Source of the DNA: an uncultured Porphyromonadaceae bacterium
Lineage (GTDB): Bacteria; Bacteroidota; Bacteroidia; Bacteroidales; UBA11471
NCBI GenBank assembly: GCA_900542765.1
Contig: UQOX01000039.1
Location: 1-15,005, forward strand
Reading direction: 5' to 3'
Length of the DNA: 15,005 nucleotides
Every line of letters begins with the position of its first letter. The stretch's first letter is position 1. Shown here one piece after another: positions 1-7,901 of this stretch. The notes under the pieces were generated by a model, which made no database searches, was not told the DNA's origin, and worked only from the letters and a program-made list of their open reading frames with translations. The translations under genes and the position numbers were made by a program.

Positions 1-458
1 TGGACCGCATGGAGCAAGGCCCCCTCACCGGCTCGTATGCCCGCGACGTGCGCGTGTGTGTATATGACGGAAAGATGCACCCCGTAGACTCGAACGAAAT
101 CTCCTTCCGCCTCGCCGGCCGCAACGCATTCAGCGAAGCCTTCAAAAACGCCGGGCCGAAGATTCTCGAACCGGTTTACGACGTCGAAGTACTCGTGCCG
201 TCGGACAAGATGGGCGACGTCATGAGCGACCTGCAAGGCCGCCGCGCCATCATCATGGGAATGGAAAGCGTGAAAGGACTTGAGAAAATCATGGCGAAAG
301 TTCCCCTGAAAGAGATGTCGACCTACTCGACCGCCCTCAGCTCGATTACCGGCGGACGTTCCTCGTTCAGCATGAAGTTTGCCTCTTACGAACTCGTACC
401 CGGCGATATTCAAGATAAGCTGCTGAAAGAATACGAGGCTACCCAGACCGACGAATAA
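1..458 (+). CDS. fusA2: Elongation factor G paralogue (EF-G2 type), C-terminal fragment
   Basis: Translational GTPase of the EF-G family, which promotes tRNA-mRNA translocation on the ribosome. Only the last ~151 codons are present; the frame is open to the left edge (first whole codon at 3), so the ATG at 9 is internal. Visible are the end of domain IV (DRMEQGPLTGSYARDVRV, then AGPKILEPVYDVEV) and a full domain V (SDLQGRRAIIMGMES, VPLKEMSTYSTALSSITGGRSSFSMKF), ending at TAA 456-458. The domain V wording differs from the canonical str-operon EF-G (GDLxxRRG, VPLSEMFGYxTxLR), so I assign it to the second, divergent Bacteroidales EF-G. That paralogue is known in B. thetaiotaomicron as a starvation-induced factor lacking GTP hydrolysis. 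The G domain is outside the window, so GTPase status cannot be judged. A terminator follows directly. EF-G family is near certain; the EF-G2 subtype is inference. Confidence 0.9.
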   Translation, partial: DRMEQGPLTGSYARDVRVCVYDGKMHPVDSNEISFRLAGRNAFSEAFKNAGPKILEPVYDVEVLVPSDKMGDVMSDLQGRRAIIMGMESVKGLEKIMAKVPLKEMSTYSTALSSITGGRSSFSMKFASYELVPGDIQDKLLKEYEATQTDE

Positions 459-515
459 CCCCATCGACAAGAAGGTGGCTTGAGACCGCCTTTCCGATAT
501 TAGTTAAATTAATAC

Positions 516-548
516 AAAAAGCCGTCTTTTACGAGACGGTTTTTTGTT
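516..548 (+). terminator. Intrinsic terminator of the EF-G2 gene
   Basis: The stem 521-527 (gccgtct) pairs with 534-540 (agacggt, with one G-U pair) around the loop tttacg. It is flanked by an A-run at 516-520 and a T-run from 540. It lies 58 bp past the EF-G stop and reads rightward, so it ends that transcript before rprX. Confidence 0.85.
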
Positions 549-573
549 ATTAAAGGATTGTTTGTTAATTTAG
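543..573 (+). promoter_or_regulatory. Candidate Bacteroides-type promoter for rprXY
   Basis: TTTG at 543-546 is followed after 19 bp by TAATTTAG at 566-573. This is one mismatch from the Bacteroides -7 consensus TAnnTTTG, with spacing in the usual range. It would start transcription near 580, giving a leader of about 165 nt before the rprX ATG. It overlaps the tail of the upstream terminator. The region is AT-rich, so a chance match is possible. Confidence 0.35.
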
Positions 574-580
574 CACCGAA

Positions 581-629
581 TTGTTAAACAAGAGCGATTC
601 TAAAAAAGTTATTTGAATTTGTTAAACAA
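581..629. promoter_or_regulatory. Two copies of an 11-bp near-palindrome upstream of rprX
   Basis: TTGTTAAACAA occurs at 581-591 and again, identical, at 619-629, start to start 38 bp. Each copy is TTGTT-A-AACAA, an inverted repeat around a central base. Looser relatives lie at 558-568 (TTGTTTGTTAA) and 644-654 (TTGTTTATCAA). Position in the leader or promoter of a two-component operon suggests an operator, possibly for autoregulation by RprY, but no binding data are available here. The surrounding AT richness raises the chance rate. Confidence 0.35.
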
Positions 630-747
630 AACGGGGTTCCCGATTGTTTATCAAAAAAATAATGAAAAAAGAGACTTTTCCTCGGAATTATCCCGGCGAT
701 AGACGAAAGAAAAGCGACGCAACGCTCCGAAAGGCAAGCATTAACGT

Positions 748-2274
748 ATGAAAAAATCCACGATTTGGCTATTGGCAATCATCATGGCTCTGACGTTTTG
801 TAGTCTTCTCTTTATGCAGATTACATATATAGAGAACATGGTGAAAATGCGCAACGAACAGTTTTCGGAGGCGGTGAAACGCAGCCTCTATGCCGTATCG
901 TCGCAACTCGAACAAGATGAGACCAAGCGTTACCTGGCCGAAGACATCGAGGAAAACCAGAAACGGCTGCTCTCGATAGAGCGAGGCGGCCGCTCGGTTA
1001 CCCAACAGTGGTCGTTTGTCTCACCCGACGGCTCCATCAGCACCCTCAACGTGCAGGAGTTCACGTTTTCTCTCCCCGAAAAGGTCACCGTGCCCAAGGC
1101 CAACAGCGGAAGCTCCATCACCAATACCTACAAGGACATGCAGGAGGTCCTGAAAAACCAGTACCTCTACCAGAAAGGACTGCTCGAAAACGTCATTCTC
1201 AACATTCTTGCCACAGCCAGCAACCGCCCCATACTGGAACGCGTCGATACCGAACTGCTGTCGAATTACCTGAAAGCCGAACTGCGAAACAACGGCCTGA
1301 ACATTCCTTTCCAGTATGCCATATACAACCCCAAGAACCGTATCGTTTACAAGAGCTCGGAATACAACCCCGAGGAGAAAAGCACAAAATACTCCATCAC
1401 GCTTTTCCCCAACGACCCCTCGAAACGGCAAAACCAGTTGCGCGTCTACTTCCCGACCAAGAAAGACTATATCTTCTCGTCGGTACGGTTCAGCATACCT
1501 TCGTTCACCTTCACACTGGTCCTGCTGATAACGTTCATCTTCACCATCGCCAAACTTTTCCGACAGAAAAAGCTCACCGAGATGAAGAACGACTTCATCA
1601 ACAACATGACCCACGAATTCAAGACACCCATATCGACCATATCGCTTGCCGCACAAATGCTGAAAGACCCGGCGGTATCGAAGAGCCCGGAGATGTTCAA
1701 CCACATATCGACCGTCATCAACGACGAGACCAAGCGTTTGCGTTTCCAAGTCGAGAAAGTTTTGCAGATGTCGATGTTTGAACGACAGAAGACGATGATG
1801 AAACTTTCGATTATCGACATAAACGACTTGATTGCCAATGTACTAAGCACATTCAAGCTGAAAGTCGAACAGTTTGGCGGCAGCATCGACGCCGAACTCG
1901 ATGCCGAAGACGGCCTGGTGGAAGTCGATGAAATGCACTTCACCAACGTCATCTTCAACCTGCTCGACAACGCCGTAAAATATGCCCGCGAAGAGGTCCC
2001 CCTCGAACTGATGGTAAAAACCGCCACCGAAGGCAACAAAGTCGTCATCTCGATACAAGACAACGGCATCGGCATCAAGAAAGAAGACCTGAAAAAGATT
2101 TTCGAAAAATTCTATCGTGTATCGACCGGCAATGTGCACAATGTCAAAGGGTTCGGCCTCGGCCTCGCCTATGTGCACAAAATCGTCACCGACCTGAAAG
2201 GCACAATCCGTGCCGAAAGCGAACTGAATCATGGAACAACATTTATAATAACATTACCCCTTAAAAACAAATGA
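748..2274 (+). CDS. rprX: RprX-like sensor histidine kinase
   Basis: Inner-membrane sensor kinase of 508 aa, partner of the adjacent response regulator. A signal-anchor membrane segment lies at about residues 6-28 and a periplasmic sensor of ~220 residues follows. The second membrane segment is at about 248-271. No HAMP or PAS domain is evident: only ~17 residues separate this segment from the dimerisation helix. The H-box HEFKTPIS has phospho-acceptor H289. The ATP domain shows the N-box NLLDNAVKYA (N404), G1 DNGIGI (D438) and G2 GFGLGL (468-473), so all kinase elements are intact. The start ATG is the first in frame before the anchor helix and has no clear Shine-Dalgarno. The gene overlaps rprY by 4 bp (ATGA), indicating translational coupling. 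The family name comes from Bacteroides fragilis RprX; the sensed signal is not visible from sequence. Confidence 0.93.
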   Translation: MKKSTIWLLAIIMALTFCSLLFMQITYIENMVKMRNEQFSEAVKRSLYAVSSQLEQDETKRYLAEDIEENQKRLLSIERGGRSVTQQWSFVSPDGSISTLNVQEFTFSLPEKVTVPKANSGSSITNTYKDMQEVLKNQYLYQKGLLENVILNILATASNRPILERVDTELLSNYLKAELRNNGLNIPFQYAIYNPKNRIVYKSSEYNPEEKSTKYSITLFPNDPSKRQNQLRVYFPTKKDYIFSSVRFSIPSFTFTLVLLITFIFTIAKLFRQKKLTEMKNDFINNMTHEFKTPISTISLAAQMLKDPAVSKSPEMFNHISTVINDETKRLRFQVEKVLQMSMFERQKTMMKLSIIDINDLIANVLSTFKLKVEQFGGSIDAELDAEDGLVEVDEMHFTNVIFNLLDNAVKYAREEVPLELMVKTATEGNKVVISIQDNGIGIKKEDLKKIFEKFYRVSTGNVHNVKGFGLGLAYVHKIVTDLKGTIRAESELNHGTTFIITLPLKNK

Positions 2275-2987
2275 TTATGGAAGAAAAGTTGCGTATCTTA
2301 CTTTGCGAAGATGATGAAAACCTCGGTATGCTGCTGAGAGAGTTTTTGCAGGCCAAAGGCTATGCTGCCGACCTTTTCTCTGACGGAGAGAGCGGCTACA
2401 AAGCATTTTTGAAAGGGAAATACGACTTATGCGTGCTCGACGTAATGATGCCCAAAAAAGATGGTTTCACGCTGGCACAAGAAATACGGACCGTCAACAG
2501 CGAAGTGCCTATCATCTTCCTGACGGCCAAATCGCTGAAAGAGGATATTCTCGAAGGTTTCAAAATCGGAGCCGACGACTACATTACCAAACCGTTCAGC
2601 ATGGAAGAACTGGTGTTCCGCATCGAAGCCATTCTGCGTCGCGTCAAAGGCAAACGGGGCAAAGAGGTGACGATGTATAAAATCGGGCAATTCACTTTCG
2701 ATACCCAGAAACAGGTTCTTTCCATCGGAGAGAAAAACACCAAGCTCACCACCAAGGAGTCGGAGTTGCTGAGCCTGCTCTGTGCCCATGTGAACGAAAT
2801 CCTGGAACGGAATTTCGCCCTGAAAACCATCTGGATCGACGACAACTACTTCAACGCCCGTAGCATGGACGTCTACATCACCAAACTGCGCAAGCACCTC
2901 AAAGACGACCCCTCCATCGAAATTATCAATATCCACGGCAAAGGTTACAAACTCATCGCCCCCGAGATAGAGATGAAAACAAAATAA
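2271..2987 (+). CDS. rprY: RprY-like OmpR-family response regulator
   Basis: DNA-binding response regulator of 238 aa acting in the cytoplasm. The receiver domain (about 7-122) has the acidic pocket E13/D14/D15, phospho-acceptor D57 in VLDVMMP, T85 in FLTAKS and K107 in TKPF, all intact. A winged-helix domain follows (about 137-230): FTFDTQKQVL, LTTKESELLSLL, RSMDVYITKLRKHL, IHGKGYKL. The ATG at 2271 overlaps the rprX stop as ATGA. A second ATG at 2277 (MEEKLRILL) would also give a complete receiver and may be the real start. The pair is expected to work as a phosphorelay, RprX H289 to RprY D57. The regulon is unknown from this window; the repeated palindrome upstream of rprX is a possible self-binding site. 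Confidence 0.94.
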   Translation: MIMEEKLRILLCEDDENLGMLLREFLQAKGYAADLFSDGESGYKAFLKGKYDLCVLDVMMPKKDGFTLAQEIRTVNSEVPIIFLTAKSLKEDILEGFKIGADDYITKPFSMEELVFRIEAILRRVKGKRGKEVTMYKIGQFTFDTQKQVLSIGEKNTKLTTKESELLSLLCAHVNEILERNFALKTIWIDDNYFNARSMDVYITKLRKHLKDDPSIEIINIHGKGYKLIAPEIEMKTK

Positions 2988-3013
2988 GAGATTCCACCGC
3001 CTCTTAACAGACA

Positions 3014-3036
3014 AAGCGGGGCCCCGCTTCTCTTTT
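3014..3036. terminator. GC-rich palindrome between convergent rprY and ppx
   Basis: A perfect 16-bp palindrome, AAGCGGGGCCCCGCTT, occupies 3014-3029. It is followed on the plus strand by CTCTTTT (3030-3036). It lies 27 bp after the rprY stop and 18 bp past the end of ppx on the other strand, the right place for a terminator serving both transcripts. The plus-strand T-tract is modest and the minus-strand side is weak (TGTCTGTT). Confidence 0.6.
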
Positions 3037-3047
3037 GCTACCCGCCG

Positions 3048-3950
3048 TCAATGCCGGGTCTTGTAGTCGCGATAGAGTTCGCGCACGATACCGTCGACAA
3101 GCCCCAACTTGGGAACAATCACAGAACCTGCTCCCGTTATGCGCAAGGCCGTGGTGAAGATTGAGAGCGCCGGCACAATGACATCGGCACGGTTGGCATT
3201 GAGTTCCATCTCCTCCATGCGCTGGCCGACAGACATCTTTTGAAGCCGCTCATAAAGGGCATTGAGCTCCTTGGCCTTGATGGCATCTTTGGGTTTCTTG
3301 TCGAGCAGGCGATGAGCCTTGTTGATGTTACCGCCCGACCCGATGAGAGCCGACGGCCGGTAACGACTGGCTTTCTCACCCAGCCACGCGGCGAACGCCT
3401 CTTCCTCGCCGGCCGAAACGGCCCCGCTGATGTAACGCACGGTTCCCAAGCGGAAAGAGCGGGCCTCTACTTGACGGTTCTCGGCATAGACGACAACTTC
3501 GGTGGAGCCTCCTCCCACGTCGATATAGAAATAGGATTTCTCCTTGTCGAGCACTTTTTCGAGGCCGCCGGCCTCATATATCGTGCGGGCTTCGGTATTG
3601 CCATCGACGATGGTGATGTCGATACCGCAAGTGCGGGCTATCGTCCTGGCCACCTCGGCCCCGTTTTCCGCCTCGCGCATGGCACTGGTGGCGCAGGCTT
3701 TGTAAGCATCGATGTCGAACGTCTTGAACAAGGCGGCAAAGGCCGACATGGCTTGCGTAAGCGCCGCCACCTTCCCGGGGGTGACGTGCCCGAGCGAGAA
3801 TACATCTTCGCCCAGACGTATAGGTACCCGCACAAAGGCGGCTTTTTTAAACTCGGGAGCATCATACTCCTCGACATAATCAATAAGAAGGCGTATGGCG
3901 TTTGAGCCGATGTCGATGGCTCCAAACGTGTATCTCTTCGGTTCCTGCAT
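3048..3950 (-). CDS. ppx: Ppx/GppA-family phosphatase, short form (exopolyphosphatase)
   Basis: Member of the ASKHA-fold Ppx/GppA family, which removes terminal phosphate from polyphosphate or the 5' phosphate of pppGpp. It is 300 aa, about the length of the two ASKHA lobes alone; the C-terminal HD-like region of the ~500-aa E. coli enzymes is absent. Family motifs are intact: DIGSN at 13-17 (phosphate loop), ATSAMREAENG with the catalytic-type Glu region, DVGGGSTE at 144-151 and GSGGN at 204-208. It is the last gene of the leftward unit, 51 bp after ppk, and an AAAGG stretch lies just upstream of its ATG. Pairing with ppk favours polyphosphate as substrate; (p)ppGpp hydrolysis cannot be excluded. 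Confidence 0.88.
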   Translation of the reverse strand: MQEPKRYTFGAIDIGSNAIRLLIDYVEEYDAPEFKKAAFVRVPIRLGEDVFSLGHVTPGKVAALTQAMSAFAALFKTFDIDAYKACATSAMREAENGAEVARTIARTCGIDITIVDGNTEARTIYEAGGLEKVLDKEKSYFYIDVGGGSTEVVVYAENRQVEARSFRLGTVRYISGAVSAGEEEAFAAWLGEKASRYRPSALIGSGGNINKAHRLLDKKPKDAIKAKELNALYERLQKMSVGQRMEEMELNANRADVIVPALSIFTTALRITGAGSVIVPKLGLVDGIVRELYRDYKTRH

Positions 3951-3982
3951 ATCTGCCTTTCGTTAGTAGTGTGTATTCGATT

Positions 3983-3998
3983 CCAGGGACGTCCCGGA
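3983..3998. other. Palindrome in the ppk-ppx intercistronic gap
   Basis: GGGACGTCCC (3986-3995) is a perfect 10-bp palindrome in the middle of the 51-bp gap between the ppk stop and the ppx start. There is no T-tract on the minus strand, so it does not look like a terminator. A small RNA hairpin tuning expression of the second gene is possible, as is chance. Confidence 0.3.
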
Positions 3999-4001
3999 CA
4001 A

Positions 4002-6068
4002 TTATTTCTCGTAATTCGACAAGCGGCCGTAATACTCATATAGGGCAGCCTGGCTGCGCAAAGGTTCTTCGCCCGGGGTGGGCTGCACATAGGTATTTTG
4101 GTGCCCTTCGTCGAGCAGACGCGCCTTGACCGAGTCGTGCCATTGTATGTCGAATACCTCCCGGGCCTTTTTGCGTATGACCTCGTCGTAGAGCGGCACA
4201 CACACTTCGACACGGCGGTCGAGGTTGCGTGCCATCCAGTCGGCGCTTCCCGTGTAGATAGTCTCATGGCCTCCGTTGCAGAAGATATAGAGACGGGCAT
4301 GTTCGAGGTATTTGTCGACGATGCTTATTGCCCGAATGTTCGGGCTCAACCCTTCGACCTGCGGCAAGAGGCAACAGGCGCCGCGCACGATAAGGCGCAC
4401 TTCGACCCCGGCACGTCCGGCCTCGTAGAGTTTCTCGATAATACCCACATCGGTGAGCGAATTGCACTTGGCATAGATATAGGCTCTTTCGCCCTTGCGC
4501 GCATGACGTATCTCGTTATCGATCTTATCATAAAACTCTTGCCGCATGTAATAAGGCGAGACCATCAGGTGCTTGAAAGTAAACTGCTTGTGGCTGTTCG
4601 ACAAGAAAAGAAATACATTGAGGACATCTTGCGTAATCTCGGCATGGGAAGTGAAAAGCCCGAAATCGGAATAGATGAGCGCCGTGTTTTCATTGAAATT
4701 TCCGGTTCCGATATAGGCATAACGTTTCAACCCGCGATGCTCCCGGCGTTCGACGAGGACCACTTTGCTGTGCACTTTGAGGTCTTCCATGGTGTGGAGT
4801 ATCTTCACGCCCTCGCGTTGCAGGAGGTCGGTATTTTCCATGTTCTGTTCCTCGTCAAAGCGGGCTTTGAGTTCGAGCATGGCATAGACCTTCTTGCCGT
4901 TTTTCACCGCATTGACCAGGGCGTTTATCACTTTGGAATGTTCGGCCGTGCGATACAGGGTGATGTAGATGCTCTCGACACGGGGGTCGATGGCGGCTTC
5001 GCGCAGGAAATCGATAAAGTGCTGGAAAGTGTGGTAGGGATAATTCAGGAATATATCGCGCCGGGCAATGACGTCGAGGATACTCGAAAAGAGGGAAATC
5101 GAGGGGTGTTGTATGGGTTTCTGCTGGGTATAGAGGAGGTCGGGACGCACCTTGGGAAACTTCATGAGGTCTTTCATCATGTGATAGCGTTCGCCGGGAG
5201 CCAACATTTCGACATTGTCGAGGCCGAGTTTCCCGGCCAGGATTTCGACCATGTCGGCCGGCATGTCCCTGTCGTAAATCATGCGTATGGGAAGGCCATA
5301 ACGACGATTTGATACCCCCTCGGAAATACGCTCGAAAAGGCTCTTCGACACATCTTCATCATAGGTGAGCTCCGCGTCACGCATGATTTTGAACGTATAA
5401 ACGCCTATATCATCGTAAGAAAACATAAAGAATATGTGGTCGATCATCAGGCGTATGATGTCGTCGATAAAGATAATGTCATGACGACCCGGCTCCGAAG
5501 GCAGGACGACAAAACGGGGACAGGCCGAGCTGGTGGGTATGCGCACGATGGCATAACGCGGCGATGCCTTGGCATTATGCGACATCTTCACGCCGAGGTA
5601 ACTGTTGCCGTCGGGGAGGAATGGCAACTTGACCGACTTACGGATTATGAGCGGTACCAGTCTCGGGGAGATAATCTGTGCATAATAACTGCGGCAGAAC
5701 TCTTTTTGCTCTTCGTTCAGATTCTTTTCATTGACGACAAAGATGTTTTCACGCTCCATCTGCGCCAATATCGAACGATAGGTCTCGGAAAAATGCTCTT
5801 GCAAGATGGCTATCTTGTCGTTGAGCTCATCGAGGAGCGACTCGGGTGTATAATCGCCGGTAAGCAGTCGGTTTGCGCTTTTACGGGAACGGCATAAGCG
5901 CATGATGTTGGCGACCCGCACCTTAAAGAATTCATCTTGGTTATTCGAAAATATCCCCAGGAACTGCAAGCGTTGCATAAGGGGGACATTCGGGTCTCGG
6001 GCTTCTTGCAAAACCCGTTCGTTGAATTGCAACCAACTTACTTCCCGATTTATAAATCTATACTCCAT
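4002..6068 (-). CDS. ppk: Polyphosphate kinase (PPK1)
   Basis: Catalyses reversible transfer of the ATP gamma-phosphate to inorganic polyphosphate; peripheral to the inner membrane in well-studied homologues. It is 688 aa, the usual PPK1 length. The N-terminal domain opens with FINREVSWLQFNERVLQEA and SNNQDEFFKVRV. The catalytic half carries R373 (ITLYR), R403 (ELKARFDEE), H433 in LKVHSKVVLVE (autophosphorylated His, E. coli H435), IGTGNFNE, and H590 in YLEHARLYIF (E. coli H592), then GSADWMARNLDRR. All active-site residues are therefore present. Its ATG lies inside the end of the glycosyltransferase gene (11-bp overlap, tATGGAGTATAG), and ppx follows after 51 bp. This implies co-transcription and likely coupled translation. 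Confidence 0.96.
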   Translation of the reverse strand: MEYRFINREVSWLQFNERVLQEARDPNVPLMQRLQFLGIFSNNQDEFFKVRVANIMRLCRSRKSANRLLTGDYTPESLLDELNDKIAILQEHFSETYRSILAQMERENIFVVNEKNLNEEQKEFCRSYYAQIISPRLVPLIIRKSVKLPFLPDGNSYLGVKMSHNAKASPRYAIVRIPTSSACPRFVVLPSEPGRHDIIFIDDIIRLMIDHIFFMFSYDDIGVYTFKIMRDAELTYDEDVSKSLFERISEGVSNRRYGLPIRMIYDRDMPADMVEILAGKLGLDNVEMLAPGERYHMMKDLMKFPKVRPDLLYTQQKPIQHPSISLFSSILDVIARRDIFLNYPYHTFQHFIDFLREAAIDPRVESIYITLYRTAEHSKVINALVNAVKNGKKVYAMLELKARFDEEQNMENTDLLQREGVKILHTMEDLKVHSKVVLVERREHRGLKRYAYIGTGNFNENTALIYSDFGLFTSHAEITQDVLNVFLFLSNSHKQFTFKHLMVSPYYMRQEFYDKIDNEIRHARKGERAYIYAKCNSLTDVGIIEKLYEAGRAGVEVRLIVRGACCLLPQVEGLSPNIRAISIVDKYLEHARLYIFCNGGHETIYTGSADWMARNLDRRVEVCVPLYDEVIRKKAREVFDIQWHDSVKARLLDEGHQNTYVQPTPGEEPLRSQAALYEYYGRLSNYEK

Positions 6069-7155
6069 AATGTCTGTGTATTAGCTGGTCAACAAATACG
6101 GTCTCACTCATACCCAACCACTTGCGATAAAGGAAAGTCTCGTCGGCATGAGGGTGGCCCATGTGTTCGACAAATCGGTTCAGGTCGAATCGGTCAGAAA
6201 CAATGGCAATGTCGGAAGCCGCTGCGTCGGCGGCATTGATTTGTTGCTCGATGTGAGCCGGGATAAGCATCATGGGCTTATCGTAGAAAAGGGCTTCGCA
6301 CACCGACTCAAATCCCGCCGTCGTGACGTAACCGTTGCATCGACGCATTAAAGATAAGAAAAGTTTATCATTTACACGATGGAAGGTGAGATTTCTTTCG
6401 GCCTTCCAGCTTTCGGGATACTCTTTGTTGTCCCAGAAAACATGCAATTCACACTCGGGGTGCTCGCGGCTCCACGCCCGTATCTGGGAGGCAAAAGCGT
6501 TGTTGACAATGTAACCGAGTATAAAATTCTCGCGGTGGCATTCGTTGTTCTGCAACACCTCACGGCGCAACAGGGGCGGGACAATCGTTATGTGGCGGTC
6601 TTCATCGCCGGCCATCGGATAAAACGAGAGAGCCAACAAACGGCTGCACCCCATCGCGCTCAGGCGCACATGTTGCCTGAGCAGCCAGGCACCCCACCCG
6701 CGACGCGCGGCCTGCCGGTAACTGCGATGCAGCATGAGATACTGATGCCCGACGCCGACCATCTCGACCGGAAGCCGGAAGCACTTGACCGCCAGCCCCG
6801 AGAGCATCTCATAGAAGTTGACCACCTCATCGGGGCGGTATTGGAGTATCTGGGCTCGTATGAAACAGACACTCCGCACATAGGCTTCAAGCCGCCGGGG
6901 AGCGAGATTCGCCATGACGGTATGTGCAAGGCTCACGCGGGTATCGCCGGCCTTGAAACTGAACTGCGGGGCTTCGAACGTGTCGACCGGGGCTCCGATT
7001 CCACGCAAGAAAAACTCCGGTATCTGGCGATGCCGGGTGCGCCCCACCAAAACTTTGACGACCTCGTGCCCCTGACGGCGCAGAATCGAGGCCAACGAGA
7101 GGGCCTGGGTGAGATGTCCCCTACCCTCGCCCTGTACGATAAAGAGATAACGCAT
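6058..7155 (-). CDS. GT-B glycosyltransferase (MurG/TIGR00661-like)
   Basis: Predicted cytoplasmic or membrane-associated glycosyltransferase of 365 aa. It starts MRYLFIVQGEGRGHLTQA: a beta strand then the glycine-rich turn G9-x-G-x-G-H14 of the MurG/GT28-like superfamily. The C-terminal half has TTAGFES (G281) and ALFYDKPMMLIPAHIEQQINA (residues 288-308), the nucleotide-sugar binding and Glu/Gln-Gln pattern of these enzymes. No membrane segment or signal peptide is obvious. The start at 7155 overlaps the stop of the upstream phosphoesterase as TGATG; the open frame extends 54 codons further upstream, but that stretch is Arg-rich, lies inside the upstream gene and is rejected. Donor and acceptor are unknown. 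The LpxH-like neighbour suggests a lipid-linked or envelope glycan, which is inference. Confidence 0.85.
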   Translation of the reverse strand: MRYLFIVQGEGRGHLTQALSLASILRRQGHEVVKVLVGRTRHRQIPEFFLRGIGAPVDTFEAPQFSFKAGDTRVSLAHTVMANLAPRRLEAYVRSVCFIRAQILQYRPDEVVNFYEMLSGLAVKCFRLPVEMVGVGHQYLMLHRSYRQAARRGWGAWLLRQHVRLSAMGCSRLLALSFYPMAGDEDRHITIVPPLLRREVLQNNECHRENFILGYIVNNAFASQIRAWSREHPECELHVFWDNKEYPESWKAERNLTFHRVNDKLFLSLMRRCNGYVTTAGFESVCEALFYDKPMMLIPAHIEQQINAADAAASDIAIVSDRFDLNRFVEHMGHPHADETFLYRKWLGMSETVFVDQLIHRHYGV

Positions 7156-7901
7156 CACGCTTTTTCCTTTTGATATTCCACGACCGACCAGTTTCCGTCG
7201 AAATCTTCTACCAAAGCGGTCATCGACTCGACCCAGTCGCCCGAATTGAGGTAATGTATGTCGCCTATCATGCGATCGTCGGCATGATGGATATGGCCGC
7301 AAATGACACCGGCACAATTTTTCCGCCGGGCAATGTCACACAACGAGTCTTCGAAGTCGCTGATGTAGGAGACCGATGCCTTGACCGACTGTTTCACCTG
7401 TTGCGAAATAGACTTGTAGGGCAGCCCTTTCTTGCGGCGACGGCGGTTGTAGATGCGATTGAGCCCCATGAGCAGGCTGTACCCCACATCTCCCACCTTG
7501 GCCAACCAGCTGAACCGCGTCGTAATCGTGTCGAAAACATCGCCGTGCAGGACATAGTAACGGCGCGCGCCGCTCTCATGGACATAGTCGCGGCAGATGG
7601 TGAAATTGGGAATTTCGAGCGGGAGGATACGGTCGAGAAAATCGTCGTGGTTACCCCGCAGGTAAATGATGCGCGTGTGGGGCAATATCGACAACAACCG
7701 CTTGATAAAATAGGTGTGCCGCTTCTTCCATTTCGGTTTTTTGCCCCGGACAATCTCCCAGCCGTCGATGATGTCGCCGCAGAGTATCAGCGTTTCACAG
7801 GTGTGTGCTTTCAAGAAAAGATTGGCCTCTTTGGCCTTTGACCATTTCGAACCGAGGTGTATGTCCGACATGACGATGGTCCGGTACTCTTTGTTCTTCA
7901 T
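7155..7901 (-). CDS. LpxH-like calcineurin-type metallophosphoesterase
   Basis: Dinuclear-metal phosphoesterase of 248 aa in the UDP-2,3-diacylglucosamine diphosphatase (COG2908, LpxH-like) group. All metal ligands of that group are in order: D13 and H15 (SDIHLG), D43 (CGDIIDGWE), N84 and H85 (RGNHDD), H119 (VLHGD), H203 and H205 (CGHIHH). A basic stretch NRRRRKK (152-158) and an amphipathic segment before GHIHH could serve membrane contact, as in LpxH. The start at 7901 (MKNKEYRTIVMSD) places the first strand directly after the Met and has AGAAAG just upstream; an in-frame ATG at 7955 adds 18 unconvincing residues. It is the first gene of the leftward unit and is coupled to the glycosyltransferase (TGATG). 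Whether it is the housekeeping lipid A LpxH or a paralogue acting on another nucleotide- or phospho-lipid cannot be told here, so no symbol is given. Confidence 0.85.
   Translation of the reverse strand: MKNKEYRTIVMSDIHLGSKWSKAKEANLFLKAHTCETLILCGDIIDGWEIVRGKKPKWKKRHTYFIKRLLSILPHTRIIYLRGNHDDFLDRILPLEIPNFTICRDYVHESGARRYYVLHGDVFDTITTRFSWLAKVGDVGYSLLMGLNRIYNRRRRKKGLPYKSISQQVKQSVKASVSYISDFEDSLCDIARRKNCAGVICGHIHHADDRMIGDIHYLNSGDWVESMTALVEDFDGNWSVVEYQKEKA

Noticed and set aside
1008..1781. 257-codon plus-strand frame overlapping rprX in another frame
   Set aside because: It is rich in His, Arg and Gln and lacks domains. rprX in the correct frame has membrane segments and all kinase boxes.
4098..5312. 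404-codon plus-strand frame opposite ppk
   Set aside because: It is codon-aligned antisense of ppk, whose active-site residues are all present. The antisense product shows no family.
7156..7317. 54-codon N-terminal extension of the glycosyltransferase
   Set aside because: It lies wholly inside the phosphoesterase gene, is Arg-rich, and precedes the natural start strand MRYLFIVQGEG that overlaps the upstream stop as TGATG.
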